43,299 nucleotides of DNA from Clostridiales bacterium (GCA_015055545.1 SVHY01000014.1:1-43299), one strand, 5' to 3'. Positions 32,190 through 39,997 are shown, counted from the first letter of the stretch. A program made the numbers and translations. Notes: generated by a model not told the origin, from the letters alone.

Positions 32190-32984
32190 TCAATCGTCCA
32201 AAATACGGGAATGTAGCAACAATTTATATTCCTTTGATAATATATTCGCGCTTATGGCAAGATATACCTGTTTCACCACTGTTTTTTCGTCCGTCGTAAT
32301 TTCAATAACGCCCAAAAATGCGGGTAAAGTTTTCACGCCCCCAAGCGTGGAGATTTGCAGTTCGTCCTGTACCTGCCCCCCGTCTTTATCCCAAAATTCG
32401 TCGGAAAACAAGTCGTAAGCGACGTCGGGAGCAAGAAAACAAACCGCTTGTCCTTTGAGGTTGGCAAAGTTCCCGCTGTCCAAGAACCCGTCGACGCGTA
32501 TTTCGCGGTTTTGATAACGGATTTTACACGCGTAAATATGCCGATAGATCGCGCGCCTCTTTTTTAACCGCTTGACGCAAGCAACGCAAATAAGGGTAAG
32601 GATTACGCCCAAACAAACGACGAACGTTACCCCCGATTGCGAAAGAAAATACCCGCCCGTTTGCGCTTGAAAAGAAAAGAATGCGAACATCGCTCCCGCA
32701 AAGGCGAACGAATAGGCGAAAAACGCGCCGCAGACCCTAAAAAACCGCTTTTTCCCGTTTGCGAGAAAACACAGCCCCGCCCCGCCTATGCATTTGATAG
32801 GGTATGCCCAAAAAGCGGCTACGGGCAATAACGGAAGGGCAAGCGCGCCGACTGCGCCGACGGCTGCGGAAAGAGTCAGACGTCCAAATTTGACCGTGTT
32901 TTTTGCGGTGAACACGGCGAGATATAAAAGTAGCCCGTCAAGCAAAAAATTTTCAATGAGCGCGTATTCAATATAGACGACCAT
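32190..32984 (-). CDS. spoIIGA: Sporulation sigma-E factor-processing peptidase SpoIIGA
   Basis: A 264-residue membrane aspartic protease that cleaves pro-SigE in the mother cell. Its N-terminal half holds about five membrane helices (from residue 8 to 140), and the C-terminal half the protease domain with the catalytic DSGN (D169-N172). The length is somewhat below the B. subtilis protein (309). The start MVVYIEYALIENFLLDGLLLYL matches the usual opening. It forms an operon with sigE. A TATAAT box on the minus strand (32996-32991) lies so close to the ATG that the transcript would have almost no leader, and no ribosome site is seen. Confidence 0.93.
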   Translation of the reverse strand: MVVYIEYALIENFLLDGLLLYLAVFTAKNTVKFGRLTLSAAVGAVGALALPLLPVAAFWAYPIKCIGGAGLCFLANGKKRFFRVCGAFFAYSFAFAGAMFAFFSFQAQTGGYFLSQSGVTFVVCLGVILTLICVACVKRLKKRRAIYRHIYACKIRYQNREIRVDGFLDSGNFANLKGQAVCFLAPDVAYDLFSDEFWDKDGGQVQDELQISTLGGVKTLPAFLGVIEITTDEKTVVKQVYLAISANILSKEYKLLLHSRILDD

Positions 32985-32990
32985 ACGGAC

Positions 32991-33055
32991 ATTATAAAGC
33001 GTATACGTTCACGAAAAAAAGGTTTCTTTTGTCAAAAAACGGATTTTTTGTCGAG
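32991..33055 (-). promoter_or_regulatory. spoIIGA-sigE promoter region with candidate Spo0A boxes
   Basis: On the minus strand TATAAT at 32996-32991 is the -10. A TTGACA lies at 33035-33030, 33 nt further upstream. On the plus strand TGTCAAA (33030-33036) and TGTCGAG (33049-33055) each match the Spo0A box TGTCGAA in 6 of 7 positions, 19 nt apart. In B. subtilis the spoIIG promoter also has an over-long spacer and tandem Spo0A boxes. Confidence 0.5.
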
Positions 33056-33056
33056 G

Positions 33057-33086
33057 GTATAAAAAGCGCGTGGAATGCGCACAATA
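33057..33086 (+). promoter_or_regulatory. Candidate sigma-F promoter of sigG
   Basis: GTATA (33057-33061), 15 nt, GCGCACAATA (33077-33086). This fits the forespore sigma-F form (GYATA, then GGNNANANTR) with one mismatch. sigG is a sigma-F target in Bacillus. The leader would be about 78 nt, and AAGGAG (33158-33163) is the ribosome site. Confidence 0.4.
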
Positions 33087-33170
33087 GAAACACCGAACCT
33101 TGATTTGACTCTATTTGGCTCTATTTGTGCGCGCGTACATACACGCATGTGTATAATAAGGAGAACAAGT

Positions 33171-33938
33171 ATGCAAAAAGTGGAAATTTGCGGCGTGGAC
33201 ACATCGGGACTACCCAAGCTCACGGCAAAAGAAAGTGAAGAACTCATGCAAAAGCTGAAAGCGGGGGATAAAGCGGCGCGCGATACGTTTATAATCGGTA
33301 ATATGCGGTTGGTGCTGTCGCTTGTGAAACGGTTTCGGATCAAGAACTTGGGCGCGGACGACGTATTTCAAGCGGGTTGCGTGGGGCTTATCAAAGCGAT
33401 TGACGGCTTTGATACGAGTGTTGGAGTGAAATTTTCCACCTACGCCGTGCCGATGATCGTCGGGGAAATTAAACGTTACCTTCGGGACGGCAATTCCCTG
33501 CGCGTTTCGCGCTCCATTCGCGACATGGCGTATAAGATTTTGAAAACGCGCGAACGAATAGAAGAACGGGACGAAGAAGCGACGATTGCGCGGATAGCGG
33601 AAGAAATGCAAGTCGCCGAGCGGGAAGTGGTGTACGCGCTCGACGCCATATCCGACCCCGTTTCCATTTACGAACCCGTGTACAACAAAGCAGGGGATAC
33701 GCTGCTGCTTATGGACCAGCTTTGTGATGAGAAGAACACGGACGAGATTTGGACGGAACGTGTCGCGCTCACCGAGGCAATAGGCAAACTTGGCGAGCGG
33801 GAAAAGAAGATTTTATATCTTCGGTATTACCAAGGCAAAACGCAAACGGAGATTTCTGAAGAAGTGGGTATCTCCCAAGCGCAAGTATCAAGGCTTGAAA
33901 AAAACGCGTTGAGCGAGATAAGATTGAGTATATCGTAA
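33171..33938 (+). CDS. sigG: Forespore sporulation sigma factor SigG
   Basis: A 255-residue late forespore sigma factor. It opens with MQKVEICGVDTSGLP, the SigG hallmark, with no pro-sequence. Region 2 (RDTFIIGNMRLVLSLVKRF, then DDVFQAGCVGLIKAIDGFD and VKFSTYAVPMIVGEIKRYLRD), region 3 (RVSRSIRDMAYKILKTRERI) and region 4 (QTEISEEVGISQAQVSRLEK) are complete. AAGGAG before ATG 33171 fixes the start; the longer frame upstream is leader. In most spore formers it follows sigE in one row, but here it points away from spoIIGA-sigE. Confidence 0.95.
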   Translation: MQKVEICGVDTSGLPKLTAKESEELMQKLKAGDKAARDTFIIGNMRLVLSLVKRFRIKNLGADDVFQAGCVGLIKAIDGFDTSVGVKFSTYAVPMIVGEIKRYLRDGNSLRVSRSIRDMAYKILKTRERIEERDEEATIARIAEEMQVAEREVVYALDAISDPVSIYEPVYNKAGDTLLLMDQLCDEKNTDEIWTERVALTEAIGKLGEREKKILYLRYYQGKTQTEISEEVGISQAQVSRLEKNALSEIRLSIS

Positions 33939-33945
33939 GATTAAT

Positions 33946-33975
33946 CCGCCCCTGTTTTCGATAAAACGGGGGCGG
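33946..33975 (+). terminator. Hairpin after sigG
   Basis: CCGCCCCTGTTTT (33946-33958), loop CGAT, AAAACGGGGGCGG (33963-33975, one G-U pair). A strong 13-bp stem 8 nt after the stop, but no T run follows, so termination may be weak. The gene-free stretch 33939-34261 holds this hairpin, the promoter at 34053 and the hairpins at 34132. Confidence 0.5.
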
Positions 33976-34052
33976 GATATTATAAAGGAAAAAATTAACA
34001 TGCAAAATGTGATAAAAAAATGAAAAAATAATAAAAAATCGTGAAAAATTAT

Positions 34053-34081
34053 TTGACAAATAATTTTAAAAGGAATATAAT
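34053..34081 (+). promoter_or_regulatory. Consensus promoter of the zinc-ribbon protein gene
   Basis: TTGACA (34053-34058), 17 nt, TATAAT (34076-34081): a perfect sigma-A consensus. The leader is about 170 nt and contains the hairpins at 34132-34187. GGAGG (34248-34252) is the ribosome site. Confidence 0.85.
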
Positions 34082-34131
34082 TGTTTTGTGTAGTAATATA
34101 TTAACTGGTGAAAGTATTCGCTAAAATAACA

Positions 34132-34187
34132 GGCGAAAGTATTCGCCAAAACGTACCCCGCGGGGTATTTCGTTGCAAGCAACGAAA
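34132..34187 (+). repeat. Hairpins in the 5' leader of the zinc-ribbon gene
   Basis: GGCGAA-AGTA-TTCGCC (34132-34147), TACCCCG-CGGGGTA (34154-34167) and TTTCGTTGC-AA-GCAACGAAA (34168-34187) stand in close order; an imperfect version of the first (GTGAAAGTATTCGC) lies 19 nt before it. They resemble the family A arrays but here lie within a transcribed leader. Confidence 0.6.
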
Positions 34188-34261
34188 TAATACCTTTACA
34201 TAGTAAACCGTAGGGGCGCGTCATATCATCGTCTAAATAAACTCTTTGGAGGTAAAAAATT

Positions 34262-36004
34262 ATGGTATGTAAACAATGCGGCGCGCAAAACGCGGATAAC
34301 GTGAAATTTTGCAGCGCATGCGGCGCACGTATGGAAGACGACAAAGTCGCTTGCAAATCGTGTGGGCAAATGAACGCGAAAGATGCAGTATTCTGCGCGT
34401 TCTGTGGCGGTAGAACGGACGGTCAAACGACGTGTTCTGCTTGCGGTACGGTTCACGAAGGCAAATTCTGCCCCAACTGTGGACACGCGGAAGGCGCGGC
34501 TCCTGCTCCCCAAGCAGCTCCTGCACCTCAAGCGGCTCCTGCTCCTGCAGCTCCCGCGTATGCGGCTGCTCCCGTAGCTCCCGCTCCCGTGTACGCTCCC
34601 GTTGCGGCGAAAGCTCCTATGAACACGTTGCAAAAGATCTTGTCGATCGTTGGTAGCGCAGTTCTTATGCTCGGCGTTCTCTTCGCGATTATCGGCTTGT
34701 TCGGTATCGGCGTGGAAATGACGGCTGAATCGGCATTGGGTTCGATGTTTGGGGCTAGTGCGGAAACGCAAGAAATGGGCGGTTTGTTCTATTATTTCAG
34801 TGAATATCCCCGTGCTGCTTACGGATTAGATGCAAATGCGACAGCAGATGAATTGAACGCAGTGATACAACTTGTGGAAATGTCAGGTTCTGATATAGTT
34901 GTGAGAATAACCATGACGCAAATCTTCGGTATTATCATTTCCCTTACGACGCTTGCTTTGGTTGTTTCCTTTGCTATCCCCGCAATTATCTCGTTCATCA
35001 AAGAAATGACGGGTAAAGCAAACAACTTTGGCAAATGGGCTATCCTTACGGTTGTTATGTTCTTCATGGGTTCGGGCATGTTGTACGCTTTGAACGTATA
35101 TGCAATGGAAGAAGTTGACATGGGCGTTGCTACGATGACCGTTTCCTACGGCTTTAACGGTATTACCAAGACGGCGATTGTGCTCGGTTGCATTGGTATC
35201 GGCGTATTCGTTGCGGCAAAACTCTTCGCGTCGGCTAAATCTTGGCTCAACGTAAAAGGCATTTTGCGTGTTGCGTTTGCAGTGGTTGCAGTGGTTGCTA
35301 TCGCGTTCGTATTCACGGGTGCGAAAGAAGCGGCTATTACGGTTGTTAAATCGAGCGAAGGTTCTTCGACGACTACGACGACGTCTTTCTTGCAGATGAT
35401 TGCAAATGAAGAATTTGCGGATTATGTAATCGTTAAAGATACGGCATCGGGTGCTTTCATGGCAATGAACGAAGAAGCTTGGTATGATATGTCCTCTATG
35501 GGTAGCATGGGTTATGAAGTTTCGTATGCAAGTGATTTGATTTTGAGCTTCAGCATGATGGCGGAAATCTTCGGTATCGTTGTTGCTATTCTTGCGGCAG
35601 TTGCTCTTGGCAAGATGATCAAGAATTTGTGGAGCGATGAAAAGAGCGGTCACCTTGGTATCTCTATTGTTCTCTTGATTTTCACCGCTATCTATGTGGT
35701 ATGTGCAGTGCTTGTAAAAGGTCAAGTTGAACAGATTTACGAAGGCTTAGTAAGAGCAGAGAACGTAGGTGAATTGCCTGTAGGTGCGGTTCTTCCCGAA
35801 GTTAGCATTACGCCCGTTATCTTGGCGGCAGTATTCGCGGTTATCAACCTCGGTATGGCTATCGCGCAAAAAGTGGTTGCTCCGAAGCCCGTTGCACCCG
35901 TTAATCCCTACGGTTACGGTATGCCTGCATACGCAGCTCCCCAAGCACCTCAATACGGCGCGCCCCAAAACTACAACAACAATAACATGTCGTTTGGTGG
36001 CTAA
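34262..36004 (+). CDS. Zinc-ribbon multi-pass membrane protein of unknown function
   Basis: A 580-residue protein of unknown function. Three short zinc ribbons open it: C3/C6/C17/C20, C31/C34/C45/C48 and C58/C61/C70/C73. A Pro/Ala-rich linker (about 78-118, PQAAPAP repeats) follows. The rest has about six to eight membrane helices (first near 122-150, last near 525-545) with two outer loops bearing acidic and Ser/Thr stretches (TTTTTSFL). The tail is rich in Tyr, Pro, Asn and Gly and ends NNNNMSFGG, probably disordered. Similar zinc-ribbon plus membrane designs occur widely in Clostridia, without a known role. A perfect promoter and strong ribosome site suggest high expression. A solid terminator follows. 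Confidence 0.8.
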   Translation: MVCKQCGAQNADNVKFCSACGARMEDDKVACKSCGQMNAKDAVFCAFCGGRTDGQTTCSACGTVHEGKFCPNCGHAEGAAPAPQAAPAPQAAPAPAAPAYAAAPVAPAPVYAPVAAKAPMNTLQKILSIVGSAVLMLGVLFAIIGLFGIGVEMTAESALGSMFGASAETQEMGGLFYYFSEYPRAAYGLDANATADELNAVIQLVEMSGSDIVVRITMTQIFGIIISLTTLALVVSFAIPAIISFIKEMTGKANNFGKWAILTVVMFFMGSGMLYALNVYAMEEVDMGVATMTVSYGFNGITKTAIVLGCIGIGVFVAAKLFASAKSWLNVKGILRVAFAVVAVVAIAFVFTGAKEAAITVVKSSEGSSTTTTTSFLQMIANEEFADYVIVKDTASGAFMAMNEEAWYDMSSMGSMGYEVSYASDLILSFSMMAEIFGIVVAILAAVALGKMIKNLWSDEKSGHLGISIVLLIFTAIYVVCAVLVKGQVEQIYEGLVRAENVGELPVGAVLPEVSITPVILAAVFAVINLGMAIAQKVVAPKPVAPVNPYGYGMPAYAAPQAPQYGAPQNYNNNNMSFGG

Positions 36005-36021
36005 TTAAAAGCTAAAACAAA

Positions 36022-36057
36022 AACACCTTTTCCGAAAATTTGGAAAAGGTGTTTTTT
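36022..36057 (+). terminator. Terminator of the zinc-ribbon gene
   Basis: AACACCTTTTCC (36022-36033), loop GAAAATTT, GGAAAAGGTGTT (36042-36053), then TTTT. Confidence 0.9.
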
Positions 36058-36090
36058 AATGCATTGAAACGCTTTGCGTTTCATGAAATG

Positions 36091-36212
36091 GCGGGGAACG
36101 CCCCGCGGCGAATCTTCTACAAGCTTCCGTCCGTTCTTCTATCGCAAACCCTCGTTTTGTCATTCTGGAGTCGCGAAGCAACGATAGAATCTCGCTTATA
36201 AATATTCCATAA
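36091..36212. repeat. Interspersed repeat family B, copy 2 (with flanking hairpin)
   Basis: Begins GCGGGG-AACG-CCCCGC (36091-36106), then CGGCGAATCTTCTACAAGCT, TTTTGTCATTCTGGAG and GATAGAATCTC, ending TATTCCATAAT: the same order as 22288-22411. A separate hairpin GAAACGC-TTT-GCGTTTC precedes it at 36066-36082. Both lie in the gene-free stretch between the zinc-ribbon gene and the AraC-type gene. Confidence 0.75.
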
Positions 36213-36220
36213 TGAAAAAC

Positions 36221-36315
36221 GCGCCGTTAGGCGCAATTTATGAAATTAAAAATTTCAATTCACGCAAGCCCTGCTTGCAATTCATTTAAGCGAAACGCAA
36301 CGCGTTTCGCTTAAA
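36221..36315. repeat. Hairpin array overlapping the end of the AraC-type gene
   Basis: GCGCC-GTTA-GGCGC (36221-36234), GAAATT-AAA-AATTTC (36242-36256), GCAAGC-CCT-GCTTGC (36264-36278) and the long AAGCGAAACGC-AAC-GCGTTTCGCTT (36288-36312, extendable to 36285-36315), separated by AATTCA-like spacers. The last hairpin codes for the final ten residues of the gene on the minus strand. Confidence 0.7.
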
Positions 36316-37049
36316 TACTCTTTTGGTGTGCAACCGTAAAAGCGCTTAAAATTAAGAAAATATTGTTGCGGGCTTTGGAAACCGACGGCTGCGTATACGC
36401 TGGATACTTTTTGATTGCGGAGTAGCTTTACCGAACGTTGCACGCGCACCGAATTGATGTATTGCGTGACTCCCGTTTGAAAAAATTTTTTAAAAAGAGC
36501 GGAAAAATAATTGCGAGAATAGCCAAACTGTTTAGAGAGTGATTCCAGCGTAATGTTTTCCGCATAATTTTCGTGGATATATTCCGCGATTCGTACAATT
36601 AGCGCTTTTTCGCCTAGATTCGCGCGCGGCAAAAATGTTACTTTCGATTGATATAACCCAAGCAGGCAATTGACTGTGCCGCGTAAATACGTGCGGTTGC
36701 ATGCCGTTTTGATTTGCCGTATCAAACGGAGCATTTCCCCGTCCGTATCGTCTACGATAAACGTTTGCGGGGTTTGTATGCGGCAAAACTGTTCAAATTC
36801 CACGCAAAAATCCGCGGACACCGTCGCGGCGATTTGTTCACCGTGCGATTGTAAATACGAATGTAACGTATAGGGTGGACAGACGAGCAACTGATTTGCC
36901 GTCAACCACTGACTTTCGCCGTTGATGAACACTTGTTTTTTACCCTTTGTCACGTACAAAAATTCGACGGAGCGGTGAAAATGTGGCAAACAATTATTGT
37001 CGCCTTCGTGGTAATAATGCTTAGAATCGCGCTTGCTTTCAAAAAACAT
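36282..37049 (-). CDS. AraC-family transcriptional regulator
   Basis: A 255-residue regulator with an N-terminal cupin-like sensor domain (HFHRSVEFLYVTKG near 23-36, QLLVCPPYTLHSY near 53-65) and two C-terminal helix-turn-helix motifs (NITLESLSKQFGYSRNYFSALFKKF near 165-189, and VSSVYAAVGFQSPQQYFLNFKRF near 216-238, ending TPKEYLSE). Such cupin/AraC proteins usually sense sugars. It points away from a GH31 glycosidase gene, so it probably controls that enzyme. The last ten residues (LSETRCVSLK) are encoded by a long hairpin repeat. A MITE-like element starts 11 nt before its ATG, and no ribosome site was found, so the insertion may have removed the original control region. Confidence 0.9.
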   Translation of the reverse strand: MFFESKRDSKHYYHEGDNNCLPHFHRSVEFLYVTKGKKQVFINGESQWLTANQLLVCPPYTLHSYLQSHGEQIAATVSADFCVEFEQFCRIQTPQTFIVDDTDGEMLRLIRQIKTACNRTYLRGTVNCLLGLYQSKVTFLPRANLGEKALIVRIAEYIHENYAENITLESLSKQFGYSRNYFSALFKKFFQTGVTQYINSVRVQRSVKLLRNQKVSSVYAAVGFQSPQQYFLNFKRFYGCTPKEYLSETRCVSLK

Positions 37050-37059
37050 AATAACACCA

Positions 37060-37337
37060 TAACCAAATCAATGTAATCCGAACCCGCGCAAAAGGCGTCT
37101 TTTTGTCGCTTTCCGCGAGTCGCGTTCTTGCCGTATGTTCAATACGCCTACGCCCACGCCCCACAAAAATCGCCTAAAAATACGCTCTTTTGCGTGCTTG
37201 CAATTTTCAGTAGCCGAATTTTCGCGTTAGACAAGGCGAAAGGCGTAGACAAACCAAACGGTTTATCAAGACTTTCAACGCAGTATAAGGCAAAATTCGG
37301 CACTTAAAATCGGGTTCGGATTATATTGATTTGGTTA
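37060..37337. mobile_element. MITE-like element 2 with TA flanks
   Basis: A 274-bp element (37062-37335) with terminal repeats beginning ACCAAATCAATGTAATCCGA, one mismatch in about 24 bp, flanked by TA on both sides. It carries no gene. Its right third (about 37261-37305) matches the middle of element 1 (19846-19958) in the opposite sense; the left two thirds are unique to it. It makes up most of the 384-nt spacer between the AraC-type gene and the glycosidase gene. Confidence 0.8.
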
Positions 37338-37386
37338 ACATTTATGATAAAATAAAGAATAAACCGAATTAAAAACGGATATTTTA

Positions 37387-37395
37387 TGATATAAT
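37387..37395 (+). promoter_or_regulatory. Extended -10 promoter of the glycosidase gene
   Basis: TGATATAAT (TATAAT at 37390-37395) forms an extended -10; the -35 position (AATTAA) is poor, which fits a promoter needing an activator such as the divergent AraC-type protein. Confidence 0.5.
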
Positions 37396-37433
37396 GATAA
37401 CATAAAATTCCAAAAAGGTCAAGGGAGAAGGAT

Positions 37434-39872
37434 ATGTTAAATCAACATTTACAAGTAAAAACTTTTGGAAAGGCAAAAAACGAGAATATCGTGCTTTGGA
37501 AAAGCTATCGTATAACGGTGCTGGGCGCGCGGTTATTCCGTATGGAACGGAGCGAGAATTTGCGATTCCGCGACGCGGCGACGCAATCGGTTTGGTTTCG
37601 GGATATGCCCGCGCAAACGTATCAAGCGGAAGAAAAAGACGGTGCGTTATATATTCAAACGGACGCGTGCACGCTAAAGATTTGCGAAAATCGCGACGAT
37701 TGCCGTATTCGTTTGTCGAATGGGGAATGGAAAGAAATTTCCAACGCAGGAAACTTGCTCGGCACGTATCGAACGTTGGACGAATGTAACGGCGACGTGC
37801 ATATGTTATGGAAGGAAAAGAGGCAAGAGAAAGTGCGGCTTGGCACGGGCGTATGCTCGAAAACGGGTGTGGCGGTGTACGACGACGTGGACTCGTTGAC
37901 GCTTGGCGACGACGGAGCAATCAAACCGCAACGTGGCGACGGCGCGGACGAATATATTTTCGCGTACGGCAACGATTATCGCGCTGCGCTGCGGGCATTG
38001 TATACGATCACGGGCAAAACGCCGCTCGTGCCGCGGTTTGCGCTGGGGAACTGGTGGAGCAGATACCACGCGTATACACAGGAAGAGTATATGCAGCTTT
38101 TAACGCGTTTTAAAGAAAACGAAGTGCCATTATCCGTTGCGACGATTGACATGGACTGGCACTGGTCAACGACGACGGCGGAAAAATTCCGATTAGAAGA
38201 AACGGGCAAAAATACCCCCTATTACGTGGGCAAGGACGAGTATAAACGCGCGGGCTGGACGGGGTATAGCTGGAATACGGATTTGTTTCCCGATTATCGT
38301 GCTATGCTCAAAGAAATTGAAGAAATGGGCTTGAAAATCACGCTCAATTTGCACCCTGCGGACGGCGTACGGTTTTGGGACGAGCAATACGTGGATATGT
38401 GTAAGGCGTTGGGTATGGACGCGACGAGAAAGCAGGCAATCCCGTTCGATATTACCGACGATACGTTCGTCAATGCGTATTTTGATATCTTGCATAAACC
38501 GTTTGAGCGCGAGGGCGTAACCTTTTGGTGGATTGACTGGCAACAGGGAACGAAAACGAAAATGGCTGGGCTTGACCCGCTTTGGTCGCTCAATCACTAT
38601 CATTATTTGGATAATGCGAAAGAGAAAGAAAATCCGCTTATTTTGTCGAGATATGCGGGGGTAGGTTCGCACAGATATCCGCTCGGTTTTTCGGGGGATA
38701 CGGAAATTACGTGGGCGACGTTAGATTATCTGCCTTATTTTACGGCGACGGCAAGCAACGTGGGGTATACTTGGTGGTCGCACGATATCGGCGGGCATCA
38801 CAGGGGCGAGAAAGAGGACGAATTGTTTGCACGGCACGTACAGTTCGGCGTGCTTAGCCCTATCAACCGTTTGCATTGTTCTAGCTGGGAAACGCTTTCC
38901 AAAGAGCCTTGGTATTTCATGAACGGTGCGGGCGAGATTGTGAAAGAGTGGTTGCGTTTTCGGCATAAATTGTTGCCTTATTTGTATTCGGCGTCTTACC
39001 GTACGCACGAGGATGGCGTTGCGCTTGTCGAACCGCTTTATTACGAATGGGATTTACCGAATGCGTACGCTTACGATAGGGAATATTTATTCGGTGGACA
39101 AATGCTCGTCGTACCCGTTACAGCCAAGCGCGAAGCGGACGGATACGCGCGTGTAAAAGCTTGGATTCCCGAAGGCGTTTGGACGGATATTTTTACGGGC
39201 GATCGATACGTTGTGGAAAAGGGCGGCGTGGAAAAAACGTTGCTGCGTACGTTGGATAGCATACCCGTGCTTGTGCGCGCAGGCGGGATTGTGCCGCTTG
39301 GCGCGAACGTGGGCAACGACGTAAGAAATCCGAAAAAGCTGGAAATTTGCGTATGGGAGGGTAACGGCGCGTTTACGCTTTGCGAAGACGGGCGTGAAGA
39401 CGGGGATAGCGGTGTTTTGCGTACGCAAATTACGGCAAGTCTTACGCAAACGGATAACGAGAACGTGCAAACGATTCGTATGCAATCGACGGGTGACGTT
39501 TCCGTTGTGCCCGCGGATAGAATAGTGCGCGTTTCCTTTAAAGACATACCCGCAGGCGCGCGTGTACGCGTATACGTGGACGGCGTGGAAGTGCCCGTGA
39601 AGAATTTGCATCTAATGCACGCGGCGGCGGAATTCGCGTTTGGCGGCGCGAAAGAAATCGTCGTTACGGCAACGTACGAACCGCAAACGCCGATTTCAAG
39701 GTTGCTTGCACAAGCGGCGAAAACGTTGACGGTGGGCGAATACAACAACCGTTTAAAAATTGAGCTTTGGGTGCAGTTGGAAAAGGTCGAAACGGTGGAA
39801 GAATACGTGACGGTCGTAGCCATATCGGGTATGGCGGAAGTAATAAAAGCGCGGTTGACGGAAACGTTATAA
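37434..39872 (+). CDS. Glycoside hydrolase family 31 (alpha-glucosidase/alpha-xylosidase type)
   Basis: An 812-residue cytoplasmic glycosidase of family GH31. A beta-sandwich N-domain (about 1-190) precedes a TIM barrel (about 195-520). The nucleophile region reads TFWWIDWQQG, giving D368; the common GH31 form is W-x-D-M-N-E, so this is a divergent subgroup. The acid/base segment is GFSGDTEITW (D422). The barrel entry PRFALGNWWSRYHAY and the later TWWSHDIGGHHRG are typical. C-terminal beta domains follow (PVLVRAGGIVPLG, then KDIPAGARVRVYVDGVEV). There is no signal peptide. Substrate cannot be read from sequence. The gene follows GGGAGAAGG and is divergent from an AraC-type regulator. Confidence 0.88.
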   Translation: MLNQHLQVKTFGKAKNENIVLWKSYRITVLGARLFRMERSENLRFRDAATQSVWFRDMPAQTYQAEEKDGALYIQTDACTLKICENRDDCRIRLSNGEWKEISNAGNLLGTYRTLDECNGDVHMLWKEKRQEKVRLGTGVCSKTGVAVYDDVDSLTLGDDGAIKPQRGDGADEYIFAYGNDYRAALRALYTITGKTPLVPRFALGNWWSRYHAYTQEEYMQLLTRFKENEVPLSVATIDMDWHWSTTTAEKFRLEETGKNTPYYVGKDEYKRAGWTGYSWNTDLFPDYRAMLKEIEEMGLKITLNLHPADGVRFWDEQYVDMCKALGMDATRKQAIPFDITDDTFVNAYFDILHKPFEREGVTFWWIDWQQGTKTKMAGLDPLWSLNHYHYLDNAKEKENPLILSRYAGVGSHRYPLGFSGDTEITWATLDYLPYFTATASNVGYTWWSHDIGGHHRGEKEDELFARHVQFGVLSPINRLHCSSWETLSKEPWYFMNGAGEIVKEWLRFRHKLLPYLYSASYRTHEDGVALVEPLYYEWDLPNAYAYDREYLFGGQMLVVPVTAKREADGYARVKAWIPEGVWTDIFTGDRYVVEKGGVEKTLLRTLDSIPVLVRAGGIVPLGANVGNDVRNPKKLEICVWEGNGAFTLCEDGREDGDSGVLRTQITASLTQTDNENVQTIRMQSTGDVSVVPADRIVRVSFKDIPAGARVRVYVDGVEVPVKNLHLMHAAAEFAFGGAKEIVVTATYEPQTPISRLLAQAAKTLTVGEYNNRLKIELWVQLEKVETVEEYVTVVAISGMAEVIKARLTETL

Positions 39873-39880
39873 TATGTTTT

Positions 39881-39907
39881 GCGCAGGCGAAAAATACTCG
39901 CTTGCGC
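39881..39907 (+). terminator. Hairpin after the glycosidase gene
   Basis: GCGCAGGCG (39881-39889) pairs with CGCTTGCGC (39899-39907, one G-U pair); the sequence after it (AAAATTTTGCG) lacks a pure T run. It is the only candidate end signal of the glycosidase transcript. Confidence 0.4.
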
Positions 39908-39968
39908 AAAATTTTGCGTAAAAATTTTACATTTTCGCGAAAAAATCTCAAAAAGCCCGCTTAAAGGC

Positions 39969-39997
39969 TTGCTATTTTATGCGTTTTATATTAAAAT
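39969..39997 (+). promoter_or_regulatory. Promoter of ppdK
   Basis: TTGCTA (39969-39974), 17 nt, TAAAAT (39992-39997), about 52 nt before the ATG. GGAGGAA at 40034-40040 is a strong ribosome site. Confidence 0.55.
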
